From assembly GCF_014633365.1 (NCBI RefSeq), contig NC_068352.1:21237310-21301309 (forward strand): a stretch of DNA of 64,000 nt. Direction: 5' to 3'. A program made the translations under genes and the position numbers. Shown piece by piece: positions 45,110 through 56,619 of this stretch. Source of the stretch: Diospyros lotus (lineage: Eukaryota > Streptophyta > Magnoliopsida > Ericales > Ebenaceae). Position 1 is the first letter of the stretch; each line of letters starts with the position of its first letter. The notes below the pieces were generated by a model. It saw only the letters and a list, made by a program, of their open reading frames with translations, did no database searches and had not been told where the DNA came from.

Positions 45110-46945
45110 GTTGAAGTGCAACAGTTATGGACAATGTTACTATTTTTGGACAAGTAAGTTTTTTTTTTCTTCATATAAATTTAATATAATGCCTATTTTT
45201 TTTTAAAAAAAAATACTTATCATATCTATTTTTTTTTCCTCATACTTTACAGGTGGATGGAGACTTACACCGAACCGTAATATCGACTTCGTTTACTAAT
45301 TTTTTTATTTATATGTATAAAGTTTTATTTATCACTCTAAAGTTTTTACATGTATAGGTTCGATTTCTTCAAGAAAGAAATGTTAATATTGTTATTCGCG
45401 ATAAGCATGACCTCAATACTATTCGCATTCGTGAGGTAAGCCTGAAAGTCATTTCAACATTGGACATACATTTACTTATCATTTAAAAAAAATTATAAAT
45501 ATAGTCTACTTATTTTTTATTATTATAGGTAAAGGAAAAAGAAAAGGCTACCTCTTCTGGTAAATGGAAGAAAAATGCCCATCCCATGATATGGTTTCTC
45601 CACAATTTTTAGAAGTTTATTTTTCGAATATTGTCATATAAATGTTTTTACGAATTTAGATTTTTTTTTACAAATTTATTATTTCAAAAACCATTGTGTT
45701 TTATTATATTTGTGTTTTATTATATAGATGTTTTTTTTTTCAAATATTTAATTTGAATTTTGTTTTTCTAAAGCATGTTAAAGTAAACATTAATCTAAAG
45801 CATGTTAAAGTAAGCATTAAAAATAGAAGAAAACGAATAAGAGAAAAACACATGTTGCATTTATAGCATAGCATAATAATATAAAAAAATAAGAGAAGAA
45901 AACGAATATATGATGAAAAAGAAACTACATTTTTTTTAATTTTTTTTTAATAAGAAGTTCTTAAGGAAATAACAAGAAAAATGAAAAGGAAAGTAGAAAA
46001 CATTACACGCTAAAGAGATGGGTAGTAAGTTTGCAGTTTTGTGTGCTTAATGGGAAGAAAAAAAGAAGAAAAAATGTAGTAAGTTTGTAGTTAGTTAAAA
46101 TGAAGAAAAAATACATGATAAAAGGGAAGCAAGAGAGGAGATAATCTTCACATTTTATTCTCATTTAGGCACAGAATGATAATGTGTTATCAAAAGCTGC
46201 ATTGGCCCAACGCCTGCGACGAGAACGAGAAATATCAAAGGAATGTGTTAACCCAAGACAATCTTCTTTAACACAAAATTAAAATATATACTCTTACTAT
46301 TACCACTTTATTATATAGATTTTAATTTGTTCACAATCCATTTCTGTAGCCCTGATCCTACAACCCTATCTAGAAATGTTGGTGTGGTCATCCGTGATGA
46401 GCACGACCTTAATGTTATCTATGTTCGTACGGTAAATACAAACATTGTGTTCGCGCAGTAAGTATAGATGGCTCCTTCTGACAAGAGAATGACAAATATA
46501 TGTCAAGTGATATCAATGCATAAAATGAATTTGTTGTTTTGTGTTATTTTTGTAGAATTATTGTAATATGTTTTCCCGTAACTTGCTATTATTTATATGT
46601 ATTTTTCAAATTTATTTATTTTTATTTTACATGGATACATGTGCATTTATAATATAATGCACCATCCATAAGTTGTTACTTATATGAAGAGAATAGCAAA
46701 AAACAAAATGTATGAAGAAAGAAAGAAAAAAAGAAGATAGTTTCATTTTGCACCAATGATAAAATATTTTCATTTTAGGCACAAATTGATAATGTAATAT
46801 CAAAAGCTGCATTGGCCCAACGTGCACGGCGAGGGCGTGAAAAAAATCACAAGTCATACTTTGAAATTCAATGCTTGCAATGAGAACAAGAGGGAATAGA
46901 AGAATGTGTTCAATTAAGACAACATTCTTTAACACCAATTTGTCG
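45110..46945 (+). pseudogene. Candidate N-terminal exons of the Helitron gene, partly duplicated
   Basis: Two pairs of short coding-like blocks have splice-like borders. Block A (about 45382-45435) ends ...VIRDKHDLNTIRIRE then GTAAGC; block B (about 46376-46431) ends ...VIRDEHDLNVIYVRT then GTAAAT. Block C (from 46170) and block D (from 46780) both start after TTTAG with AQNDNVLSKAALAQRLRRE or AQIDNVISKAALAQRARRG. So the A-C unit has been duplicated as B-D. The Arg-rich ALAQRxRRxRE string resembles basic N-terminal regions of helitron helicases, but I cannot prove these exons join the main ORF. Block D's frame has in-frame stops downstream. Confidence 0.45.
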
Positions 46946-47159
46946 TGATCGCACCCGCCTGGAGTGGGAAACAACAACTGAAGATTCTCATTCGACACAA
47001 AAATGAACAATGGTTACCCATCATTCTACATGTTCGTTTTCTATACCAAGCACATCTTTGGCTCCACAAAGGAATCGGTAAACTACTGTGTATAATCTTG
47101 AAATACATACTTTTATTCATACCATTTTGTTTTATAAATTTTTATATTTATACACAAAT

Positions 47160-50100
47160 ATTCGTAGGTTTACTTCTATGAATCGATTTCTTCAAGAAGA
47201 TCTATGTACTGATGATGAATTAGAAGATATGCCTATGAGTACATCAATTGATGCTCGGGCACACAAAGATTCTTGCCTCCATTATCTTGGCAAAATGGAT
47301 GTATTATGTCCTTATTGTTCAGCCTTACATTGGATGGATGAAAAATTGACAAAATCATCTATGAAGTGTCCCTTATTCGGAACTTGCTGTTTGGAAGGAA
47401 ATATTAGGCTTCCTTTACTTATTACACCTCCTCCACTACTTTAAGAGTTGTATGATGGGAATAATGAGCAATCAAAATCCTTTCGAAGTTATACTCGAGT
47501 GTACAATGCGGCCGATGCTTTTACGAGTCTTGGTGCTACACTGGATCCTAGAGTATTTAGTGGAAAGGGCCCTACATCATTCACAATTCATGGGGAATTG
47601 CGACATAGAACAGGATCATTACAACCACAACCAGGGCAGGATGCGAGTTATGCTCAACTGTATATCTATGACCTTGATTCAGCTTTAGAAATTCGTAATC
47701 GTAGAAATCATAACTTGAGAAGAGATGTTCTCAAAACTATTTGGGATAGTTTGTTGCAAGTCAATGCATTTGTAGATAAATTTCTCCAAGCTCACGCCAT
47801 TTTACATCAATTCGACTCGACAGGACACAATCTACCTGCTCATCTTCATTACAATTTAAGAACTAATCGACGTCGATATAACCTACCAACCGCAGATGAG
47901 ATTACGATTGTAATACCAGGTGATGGAACAAAGGCAAGTGGAATGAGAGATATTATCTTGCATTTTCGAGGAAATAATGAGTTAATGCAAATTAATGAAT
48001 GCCACCCAGCATATTTGCCATTACATTATGTTCTATTATTTCCATATGGTGAGCTTGGATGGGAACCTGAGTTAAAATTGTGGAATGTTCAGTATGATCG
48101 ACCTTCAACTGATTGACTTACTCAAATGGATTTTTATAGTTATCGTTTGTTTGAACGACCCACAGAGTATTCAACAATTTTGAGAGGTGGAAAACTATTT
48201 CAAGAGTTTTTGGTAGATGCTTGGGCTGCAACTAAGCAAAATCGATTAACATACTACAAGCTTAATCAAGGAAAACTTTAGGCTGAACTTTACCAAGAGT
48301 TGTCAGATATGGATCCAGATTATGTGCGACCTGGTCAAATTGGTCAAATGTTTGTTTTACCATCTTCATTTACTGGTAGTCCTAAACATATGTTTGAAAT
48401 CTTTCAAGATTCAATGGCTATCACATGATACAACCAACACCCAAATATTTTTCTTACCATGACTGCAAATCCCAATTGGGTAGAAATTACTTCAGCATTA
48501 CTACCACATCAAAAACCTATTGATCATCCTGATTTAATTGCCCGTGTTTTTGAGTTGAAGAGAAAATATTTGATGAAGGTGATAGAAACAAATAAAGTGT
48601 TTGGAAATAAAGTTGTGCATGTTTTTACAATTGAATTTCAAAAATTAGGCCTCCCTCATATGCATGCACTTTTATTTTTTAAGGGCCCAGACAAAATTCG
48701 GACATGTGCTCAAGTAGACAAATTGGTTTGTGCAGAATTTTCAGACCCAAAAGATGATCCTATACTTTTTGAAACTATCAAATGTTGTATGGTACATGGA
48801 CCGTGTGGTGCTCGAAATTCGCAAGCACCATGTATGGAAAATGGTAGATGTATTAAGAGATATCCTCGAGTTTTCACAGAAATAACAGTTACGGATTAAG
48901 ATGGATACCCTATCTATCGTCGTCGCAATAATGGTCAAGTACATACTATGAGGGGGAAAAAAGTTGATAACAAGGATGTCGTACCATACAATGCATATCT
49001 TTCTAAACTTTTCAACTATCATATAAATGTGGAAGTTTGTGCCGAGATGAGATGTGTCAAGTATATACATAAGTACATTTATAAGGGTTATGATCGTACA
49101 ATGATGGTGTTAGGAATGATAAATGAGATTCAATAATATCTCGATGCAAGGTATATTGGACCTCCAGAAGCTGCTTAGAGAATATTTGGTCATCCTTTGC
49201 ATGCAGAGATGCTAACAGTTGTACGATTGGCACTTCATTTACCTGGAATGCATCGCATTGTTTTTAACCCAGAAAAGTCATTAGAAACGATTCATTCTAA
49301 AGCTGGTCAACAAATATCAACTCTTACTGGCTTTCTTGCATATTGTGCTGGTAGTGAAGAGGAATGTCCATTCACTTATCAGGAATTTCCACAGCATTAT
49401 GTTTGGCTCAAGTCGAAAAAGAGATGGAAATTAAGATAAAGGGGATATGCAATTGGTAGAATGTACTTTGCTAGCCCTAATTGTGGTGAAAGATTTTATC
49501 TGCGTTTGTTACTAACCGTTGTCAAGGGACCAAAGTCGTTTCAGTCTTTACGCACGGTCGATAATGTTGTGCATGATATATTTAAATTAGCATGTGTTGC
49601 AATGAGGCTTTTAGAAGATGATGAAGAATGGATATAATGCTTGAAAGAGGCTGCAGTTATGAAAATTGGATATCAATTGAGGAGATTGTTTAGTATTATT
49701 CTCACCCAGTGCTCTCCACTAAATCCATGTGCATTATGGAATCAATTCTCAACGCATATATGTGATGACCTTGCACATAAGATTCGTACATTATTTTCCA
49801 TTTCTAACCCAACTGAGGCTCAAATTAAAGATTATAGTCTCTATCTTTTGAATCAAATGTTTTATGAATTAGGCAAAAGTTTAATTGACTTCCCACCCAT
49901 GCCACAACCTACTGCAAATTGGAGTGCAGTAGTTGGTAATCGATTGATATTTGAACATCAACAACTGCAGAGTGAGGCACAACAGACAGATCCACAAATT
50001 ATTATTGATTGTCTCAACAATGGACAGTGAAATGCTTATAACACAATCACTTCTTCAGTTTTTTAAAATAAAGGAACTATTTTCTTTCTGAATGGGGGTG

Positions 50101-51483
50101 TTGGAATAGGGAAAACATTTATGTACAATACGATTGCATTAAAATATCGCAGCCTCAGGCATATCATTGTTATTGTGGCTTCATCTGGAATTGCATCATT
50201 GTTACTAGTAGGAGGTCACACTGCACATTCAACATTTTCCATTCCGTTAGATGTCTTGGACAATTTGAATTGTGGGCTTAGCAAACAATCATTACAAGCT
50301 GAGTTATTTAGAGAAACAAAACTCATAATTTGGGATGAAGTTCCGATGCAACATAGACATTGTGTTGAGGTGGTTGATCGTACATTGAGGGATATTTGTG
50401 ATAGTGAAAAGCCATTTGAGGGTATTATTGTTATTCTTGGTGGAGACTTTCGACAAATCTTACCAGTTATACCCAAAGGAGTTCATGAGCAAATTGTGAA
50501 TGCATCATTAAGACACTCTGTTCTATGGAAGCATATACATATCTTGACTTTGGATTTGAATATGCGCTTGAATCATGAAGGCCGTGAAAATGCTAATTTT
50601 GCAAATTTCTTGATGGAGGTAACACTACTTTAACCTTTGTGCTATATGATCTAGATTATTTTAAATTAATAAATTGTGTTTTCATTTTTAATTTTTTATT
50701 GATTTCACTTTTTTTAGATTGGGGCCAATCCTCAAGAAATCGTTAACCTTCCATCAACAATACACAAACGTCAAGATTTGAATGAATTACTCTCAACAGT
50801 TTACCCATGGTTAAACAAGATAGAGACGTCAACCCCAACATTTTTAACTGAACGCACAATTCTGTCTGCGCATAACGATGATGTCAGTGACATCAATACT
50901 ACTGCGTTGAATATCTTTTCAGGGAGATTATATACTTATCTTGCAGCAGATAAAATGTCTAAAGATAATGAAATTGATCCTACTATTACAAATAGATATC
51001 CTAATGAATATTTAAATTCATTGGATCCTCCTGGGTTGCCAACTTTTAAGTTAGAGTTGAAGGTGGGTTGTCCTATAATATTGTTGAGAAACATTGCACC
51101 GAAAGATGGACTATGTAATGGTACAAGATTGATGGTTACTAGGTGTGACACTCACATAATTGAAGCTCAAATCTTAACTAGAGAAAAGTTTGGCAATTTG
51201 GCATTCATACCAAGGATATCTTTGGCACCATCTTCTTCAGAAATGCCTTTCCAAATGACAAGACGTCAATTTCCAGTCCGATTGGCATATGCCTTGACCA
51301 TTAATAAATCTCAAGGACAATCTGTGAAATTTTTGGGGTTGATTTGCGCATACCAGTGTTTAGCCATGGGCAATTATATGTGGCATTGTCCAGATGTATA
51401 TCATTTGATCGTATAAATATTCTGCTCCCTAAAGATTATTTGGATTCTACTACAAATATTGTTTATCCTGAAGTGTTGTTGTA
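47160..51483 (+). pseudogene. Helitron Rep/helicase (RepHel)
   Basis: Rolling-circle replication initiator fused to a Pif1-type helicase, needed for Helitron transposition. In order: N-terminal zinc-binding part (DVLCPYCSALHW, about 47310); Helitron-like N domain (NAADAFTSLGATLD at about 47500; LPLHYVLLFPYGELGW near 48020-48065); Rep nuclease with HUH motif LPHMHALLFF (about 48655) and the two-Tyr motif KYIHKYIYKGYDR (about 49057-49095); helicase with Walker A GGVGIGKT (family GPGGTGKT; about 50095-50120), Walker [21 protein letters not shown], and the C-terminal block [20 protein letters not shown] (51270-51320). One frame runs without indel from 47160 to the intron at 50619; it has 11 stops. 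One frameshift lies at 51331-51340, after which [19 protein letters not shown] is readable. Not functional as read. Confidence 0.92.
50619..50717 (+). other. Spliceosomal intron in the Helitron helicase
   Basis: The frame reads NFLMEV and stops if unspliced. A 99-bp AT-rich GT...AG segment removed in phase 0 joins FLME to [12 protein letters not shown], the sequence expected for Pif1-like helicases of plant Helitrons. The donor is GTAACA; the acceptor follows a run of T (TTTTTTTAG). Confidence 0.85.
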
Positions 51484-52247
51484 GTGTTCAGAAGGTAATC
51501 ATGTAAATTTATTTCTATTGATTATATAATTTTTTTAAAAATTTTAATTTAATAATAATTTGAAATATGTACTTCTATAGGATTGGATCGAAAAATATAT
51601 GGAGCTTAAAAGGAGAAATACAACTACCTTGCCTCGATGGGGATGTAATAAGGTAATTTCAGTCTCAAAGTATATTTTGATATGTATATTTCCAACAAAT
51701 GTACTAATCTATATTTTTTTTGTTTCACAAATTACCAGATTATTGTGCATGTTCCTCATCGGGGATACATACAAGTTGATTCGAGACTTTTTGGAAAGTA
51801 ATGAGGAGGAAGTTCGGGCAAACACATGTTTGAAGACATGTTATTGACACATTTTTTGTAAAGCTTTAACCCACTTTTTGTAAAATTTTAACCTACTCTT
51901 TTGGTGAATGACAATATAATGTTTATTTTTCTTATATAATTATAATTGATTGGCAACACTAGCACTAATTAGTGTGCATTTTAATTTTAATTTCTATTTA
52001 CAGCAATAGTAGTATTTGATATTTAATTTTTTTTTTATATTTGATTGGCAGCAATAGCACTAACTGGTATGTATTGTTTGATATTTAAATTTTAATTTAA
52101 TTTGTTGAGATTGTAGAACATTTTTTTTAATTTAATTTTTTTATTTTTTTATTATAAAACTTTAAGAGAAAGGAAACAAATATACAATAATTTTAATTTT
52201 TATTCAGTGTTTAATCTTAGTATTATTTAGTCTTATATTATTTATAG

Positions 52248-52275
52248 CGTGCCTTTTGGCACGAGCATTCCCTAG
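52248..52275 (+). other. Helitron 3' terminal hairpin and CTAG end
   Basis: CGTGCC-TTTT-GGCACG forms a 6-bp stem with a 4-nt loop, then AGCATTCC and CTAG. This is the termination signal of rolling-circle transposition in known Helitrons. Confidence 0.92.
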
Positions 52276-52573
52276 TGTATATATATATATATATATATAC
52301 CAACTTCTTCTCCTTTATTTGCTTCACACGAAACCTTAGCCATTTCTTTCATCGCCTATATCAATCGACTGCCTTGCTCAACGATCGATTGTTATGCATT
52401 GTCGTTATCGTCCTCGTAGACCGCCTGCCGCGTAGCGTTGTTGTCTTCCATGCACAATGCCTGCTCTTTCACCATCATCGTTGTTGTCGTCTTCTACATA
52501 CACTACCTGCTGCATCACCGTTATTGTCATCGTCTTCCGTGCACACTGCTTGCTCCTCCGTTGTCGTCGTCGT
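52276..52573. other. Short region right of the Helitron
   Basis: An AT dinucleotide run (52277-52300), then C/T-rich sequence with repeated TCGTCGT. The open frame at 52275-52604 is low-complexity. No gene is seen. Confidence 0.35.
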
Positions 52574-53655
52574 TATAATGACTTGCCTCCCTAAGCCCCC
52601 CTAGCATAGAGGATCCGTGAGAGGGTCATTATTTAAATGATACTGAACAATAACACAAGGCAAAACACGCATCAAGCTCAACACATTAGAAACCGTAGCC
52701 TTTTGATCACATAACATCTCATAACCCTCATTACATAACCATAGATACCGTATCCCGTAAGTTGGCTATATAACCTACCTCGATTTTCGAAAAAACATAA
52801 TACATTAATCTGACAAAACCAAAATAACACCGAGGACCTAGTTTCGGGAGAACTCTACACTTGTCATCATGGAAACGATCTGGACCCAAACCCTACTAAA
52901 TGCACCTACCACACAAATGAATCCCTTACATGGAGTGATGGAAAGCAAAGCTGAGTCATAAGACTCAACAAGTTCAAGAAAGAAAGGCCATAGGTTAAAG
53001 ATAGACTTCCCCAACATCCCATGCATCTCATGTTAATACAGCAACACATCATGTCATGATTAGTACGTGTCTTAGCTCTATATGCATTAACATAAAGTAA
53101 ACTACACATAAAAGGTCCTTAGGGCCCGCATAAGGTACACACATTGGCATCCAAGTCTCACATACAAACTTGTTAGTAGCCCACTATAGGCTACCATATC
53201 ATCATTCCTAACATGCCTTTTCTTGTCATTCATCAATTACTTTTTCCTGTCATAACATGCCTTTTCTTGTCATTCATCATAACATATCATCATAACTTGT
53301 TGTTATCGTGGCCCTTTTCCATGGGCTTACGCACCGTTGTGGGCCACACCTACCTCTCAAGCCTCTCGTCCTCACCATGCAATGCAACAAGTAAGAAATG
53401 CAATGGCATCTGTAGCATAAACGTGATGATAAGGCCCCCATAAACCAAGCATCAGGCCATGCCACACCCACATAGGAATACCCGCATACAAAATGCTCTA
53501 ATGCATATGCTCACCTAGGATACCCTAGTGCGTAGGCCTACCAGGTCATGTCAATGCGCACACATCCCCATACACACAAAGCATGTTTTCCCAATGAATG
53601 CAACCCTGCCCCATGCAACACACAATATCATGATATGCACAAACCAAGGTAAGAA
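52574..53655 (-). repeat. Partial chromovirus-type LTR
   Basis: About 1.1 kb aligns by eye with the first 1.1 kb of the LTR at 55028: both have AGGATCCGTGAGAGGGTCAT near the start and CATGATATGCACAAACCAAG near the end (53630 and 56127). The terminal TGTAACG is degraded to TATAATG. The stem-loop TGAGTC-ATAA-GACTCA is at 52952-52967. The rest of the LTR is missing; sequence changes to Sirevirus-like interior at about 53655. Confidence 0.65.
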
Positions 53656-54678
53656 TAAGTCTGCGTAAACTTTGAAATGTTAAGCCAAGAAGTCTTCTTG
53701 GACAAAACCAAAGAAAAACTAGGTAGAAAAAAAACAAGGAACTAAACCAAACAAAGCAGCAAGAGTTCAGGAAGATCAAGTTGAGGAAGATCAAGGCACT
53801 AAGAGAAAGGGAAAGGAAAAGCTGTAGGTGATCAAGAAGAAGGTGGAACAGAAGAAAAAAATAGAAATTGGATGAGAACATAAGTAGGATTTCTATCTCT
53901 AGCAAACTATAGTTTTGGAAATTATGTAATTATTTTTGGTACTTCTATATATGAAGGAAAGGTACAATCTTGAATTGCTTTTAATATGGTATATATTGTG
54001 TTCAAACTGCCATGCATTATCTTTTAAATGATCTATTATGTTTTTATATTTAAGAATTTTGTTGTGGTGATACATATATTTTGCCTATTTGTGTGTAGTT
54101 ATGATATGATATGCTATATATTCTATGTACTTGAAATGCTTATGTGTTATATTTTAGGTTATCCTTCCCAGTGTGAGGCTATGATATGAATCAGGGAGAG
54201 TTAAATCTCTCTCCAATTTCTTTTGTGCTACTTAGTGGTCATATACTTTATAAGTCTGGGGGAGCTTTCTCGCTTTCCTTAAAGTTATACATAAATATTC
54301 AGAGGGATTCCTCATTATGAATTTTGATTCCTCATTATGAATTTTATCAAAATATTTTCAAAGCCTTTTTGAGTCATTTTTTATTTCTAACAAAAAAGGG
54401 GAGAAAAAAAAGTATATCTCAAAGGAGAGAGAAAATGGATATAGTAGATTTAGGGAGAGAGAAAGGGATAATAGTTTCGGGGGAAGCTTTCCTCCTTATA
54501 GACAAAACGTTAGGTGGAATTTTCTTAAGTTTTCTTAAAACTCTATATTTGCTTAAAAATTTATATTTTACAAATACCATATTTTCTAAAAATGTCTCCT
54601 CGTGTATTTTCTAATAGCCCTTTGAGTCAAAATATTTTGTCATCATCAAATGAGCTCATAAATAAAAAAGGGGGAGAT
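53656..54678 (+). pseudogene. Sirevirus-like Copia 3' interior with polypurine tracts
   Basis: 53660-53890 has a Lys-rich plus-strand reading (LSQEVFLDKTKEKLGRKK) that I cannot assign. Purine tracts lie near 54258 (CTGGGGGAG), 54398 (AAAAAAGGGGAGAAAA), 54478 (CGGGGGAAG) and directly before the LTR at 54662-54678 (AAAAAAGGGGGAGAT), the multi-PPT layout of Sireviruses. Pol is absent here; the 5' part of this element is not in the window. Confidence 0.6.
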
Positions 54679-56619
54679 TGTTGAGAAATTTGTATTTTGA
54701 TTCATAGAGAAAATAATTTTGAAAAATATGTTTTTAGTAAATTTGGTTTATTGATGATTTTCAAAACATTTTATATATACGTATATTGAAAAACGTCATA
54801 CTCATGTATTTATATATATCTTTCAAAATATCTAAGTATTGATTTTGGTTGATAAAGGAGTATGAAGCTTATAAATATATTTTTCTTTAAATTATAGAAC
54901 TTCAAACTCATATATTCCTATATATTTTAAAACAACAAAATATAGTTTTATGTCAATCAAGCTTGATGTTAAATGTTTGAAAATTTAGGTTAAGTATAAA
55001 AACTTTTTGTAAACCAAGTATATGTATTGTAACGACCCACCTCCCGGAGCCTCCGCACGCATAAAGGATCCGTGAGAGGGTCATTACCTAAATGATACCG
55101 AACAATATCACAACTGCAACTCTTACTAAAATCATAATCTTTTTATCATTTAACATCTCATAATCATTTTTACATACCATTCATCACTTGGGCCTACCTG
55201 GGCTTACATAACATACGTCAATCTCAAAAACGTAAACATTAACCTTAACAAAGGCACAATGACACCTAAGACCTAGTCTCGGGAGAACCCTGCACTTGCT
55301 ATTCTGACTCGACGATCTGGACCTAACTCCACGCGTACACACCTGCAATTTCAGGATACTCTTACCTGGAATGATGTAAAGCAAACGTGAGTCGCAAAAA
55401 TCAGTAAGCTCATGAAAGGAAGGCTATAGGTTTAAGATAGGACTCTTCCCATGATATCCCAAGCAATTCATGATCCATACGTTCCTTACTTCTAAATGCA
55501 TAACATAAAGTTAACTACACATAAAGGAACAAGGGACCCATATAAGTCACACATTGGCACCCAGGTCCCGCATACAAACCTGTTGCAACCTAACATAGGC
55601 TACCATATCATTATCCATAAAGACTCGTCTTTTCCTGACATTAGTCGGCTTTTCCTAATACTCGTTACATGCTCTTCCTGATACCCATCATACCCTCATA
55701 TGTTCTTCCTATCATTCATCACATTGTTATATCCTTCCGCGATCTTAGTCTTCCCTCAGGCCTTCCCTGAGATAATTTCTAAGCGGAGCTGAAGCTCCCC
55801 CGAGTCGGTACTCTCGACGCCCGGACTGGCACGGTACTCCCGCCCAAAATAATAGTAACAATAGAACCATGCAATGCATTACATAAGAAATGCAATGGCT
55901 TATGTAGTATAAACATGATGGCAAGACCCCCATAAACCAAGCATCAGGCCATGTTATGCCCACATAGGAATACACACATGCTGCATACTCTAAATGCATA
56001 TGTTCACATAGGGTACCCAAATTGGCTCTTAGACCAACCGGGTCATGCAAATGCTCACATATCCCATCACACACAAAGCATGTTTTCCCAAATGAATGTA
56101 ACCCAACCCCTTGTAGCACACACATCATGATATGCACAAACCAAGGCGGGAATCTAAAGTACCAGCTCTTCTGGCCCGTCTAGCGCTTATCGTAACAACC
56201 GATGACTAATGCCCATACATCCAGCCATCAACTGCCATGACCTATGGTTGACAATCAGTGGCTTTGTACCCCATACCCTTAGATACACTTCTGACACTAT
56301 TAACTTTATATCTTTTAAACTTAACATTACAAAACATTTCTCCATAACTCTTCATGTACATAACCACATAACATCATGATACCATTCTCATTCCTTCTCA
56401 TTCACATAAAACCATCTTAACATACATAATAAATTATTAATATAACCCCATTAAACCATAATCAACTTTTCTAAGAACCTAGCCTAACGGGTACGACATC
56501 ATTCCCAATGGAAGCGGAGCGATACAAGGCCCCGTGACGGACGTAATGAAAGATACCAAAACATCACTATTTAACTCTTTTCATTAACAATAACCTCATT
56601 AAATACATAAAAGTCATAG

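Larger units (their letters stand above)
41115..52275 (+). mobile_element. Helitron, autonomous-type but decayed
   Basis: The 5' end TCTATATAATAAAAC follows an A; the 3' end is CTAG (52272-52275) followed by T, as expected for insertion between A and T with no TSD. A 6-bp stem with a TTTT loop (CGTGCC-TTTT-GGCACG, 52248-52263) ends 8 bp before the CTAG. The 11,161-bp element encodes a Rep/helicase (47160-51483) on the plus strand, matching the strand given by the termini. It is the only rolling-circle element seen here. Confidence 0.93.

Noticed and set aside
52275..52604. 109-aa ORF next to the Helitron end
   Set aside because: Starts in an AT dinucleotide run and continues through repeated TCGTCGT; low complexity and no domain.
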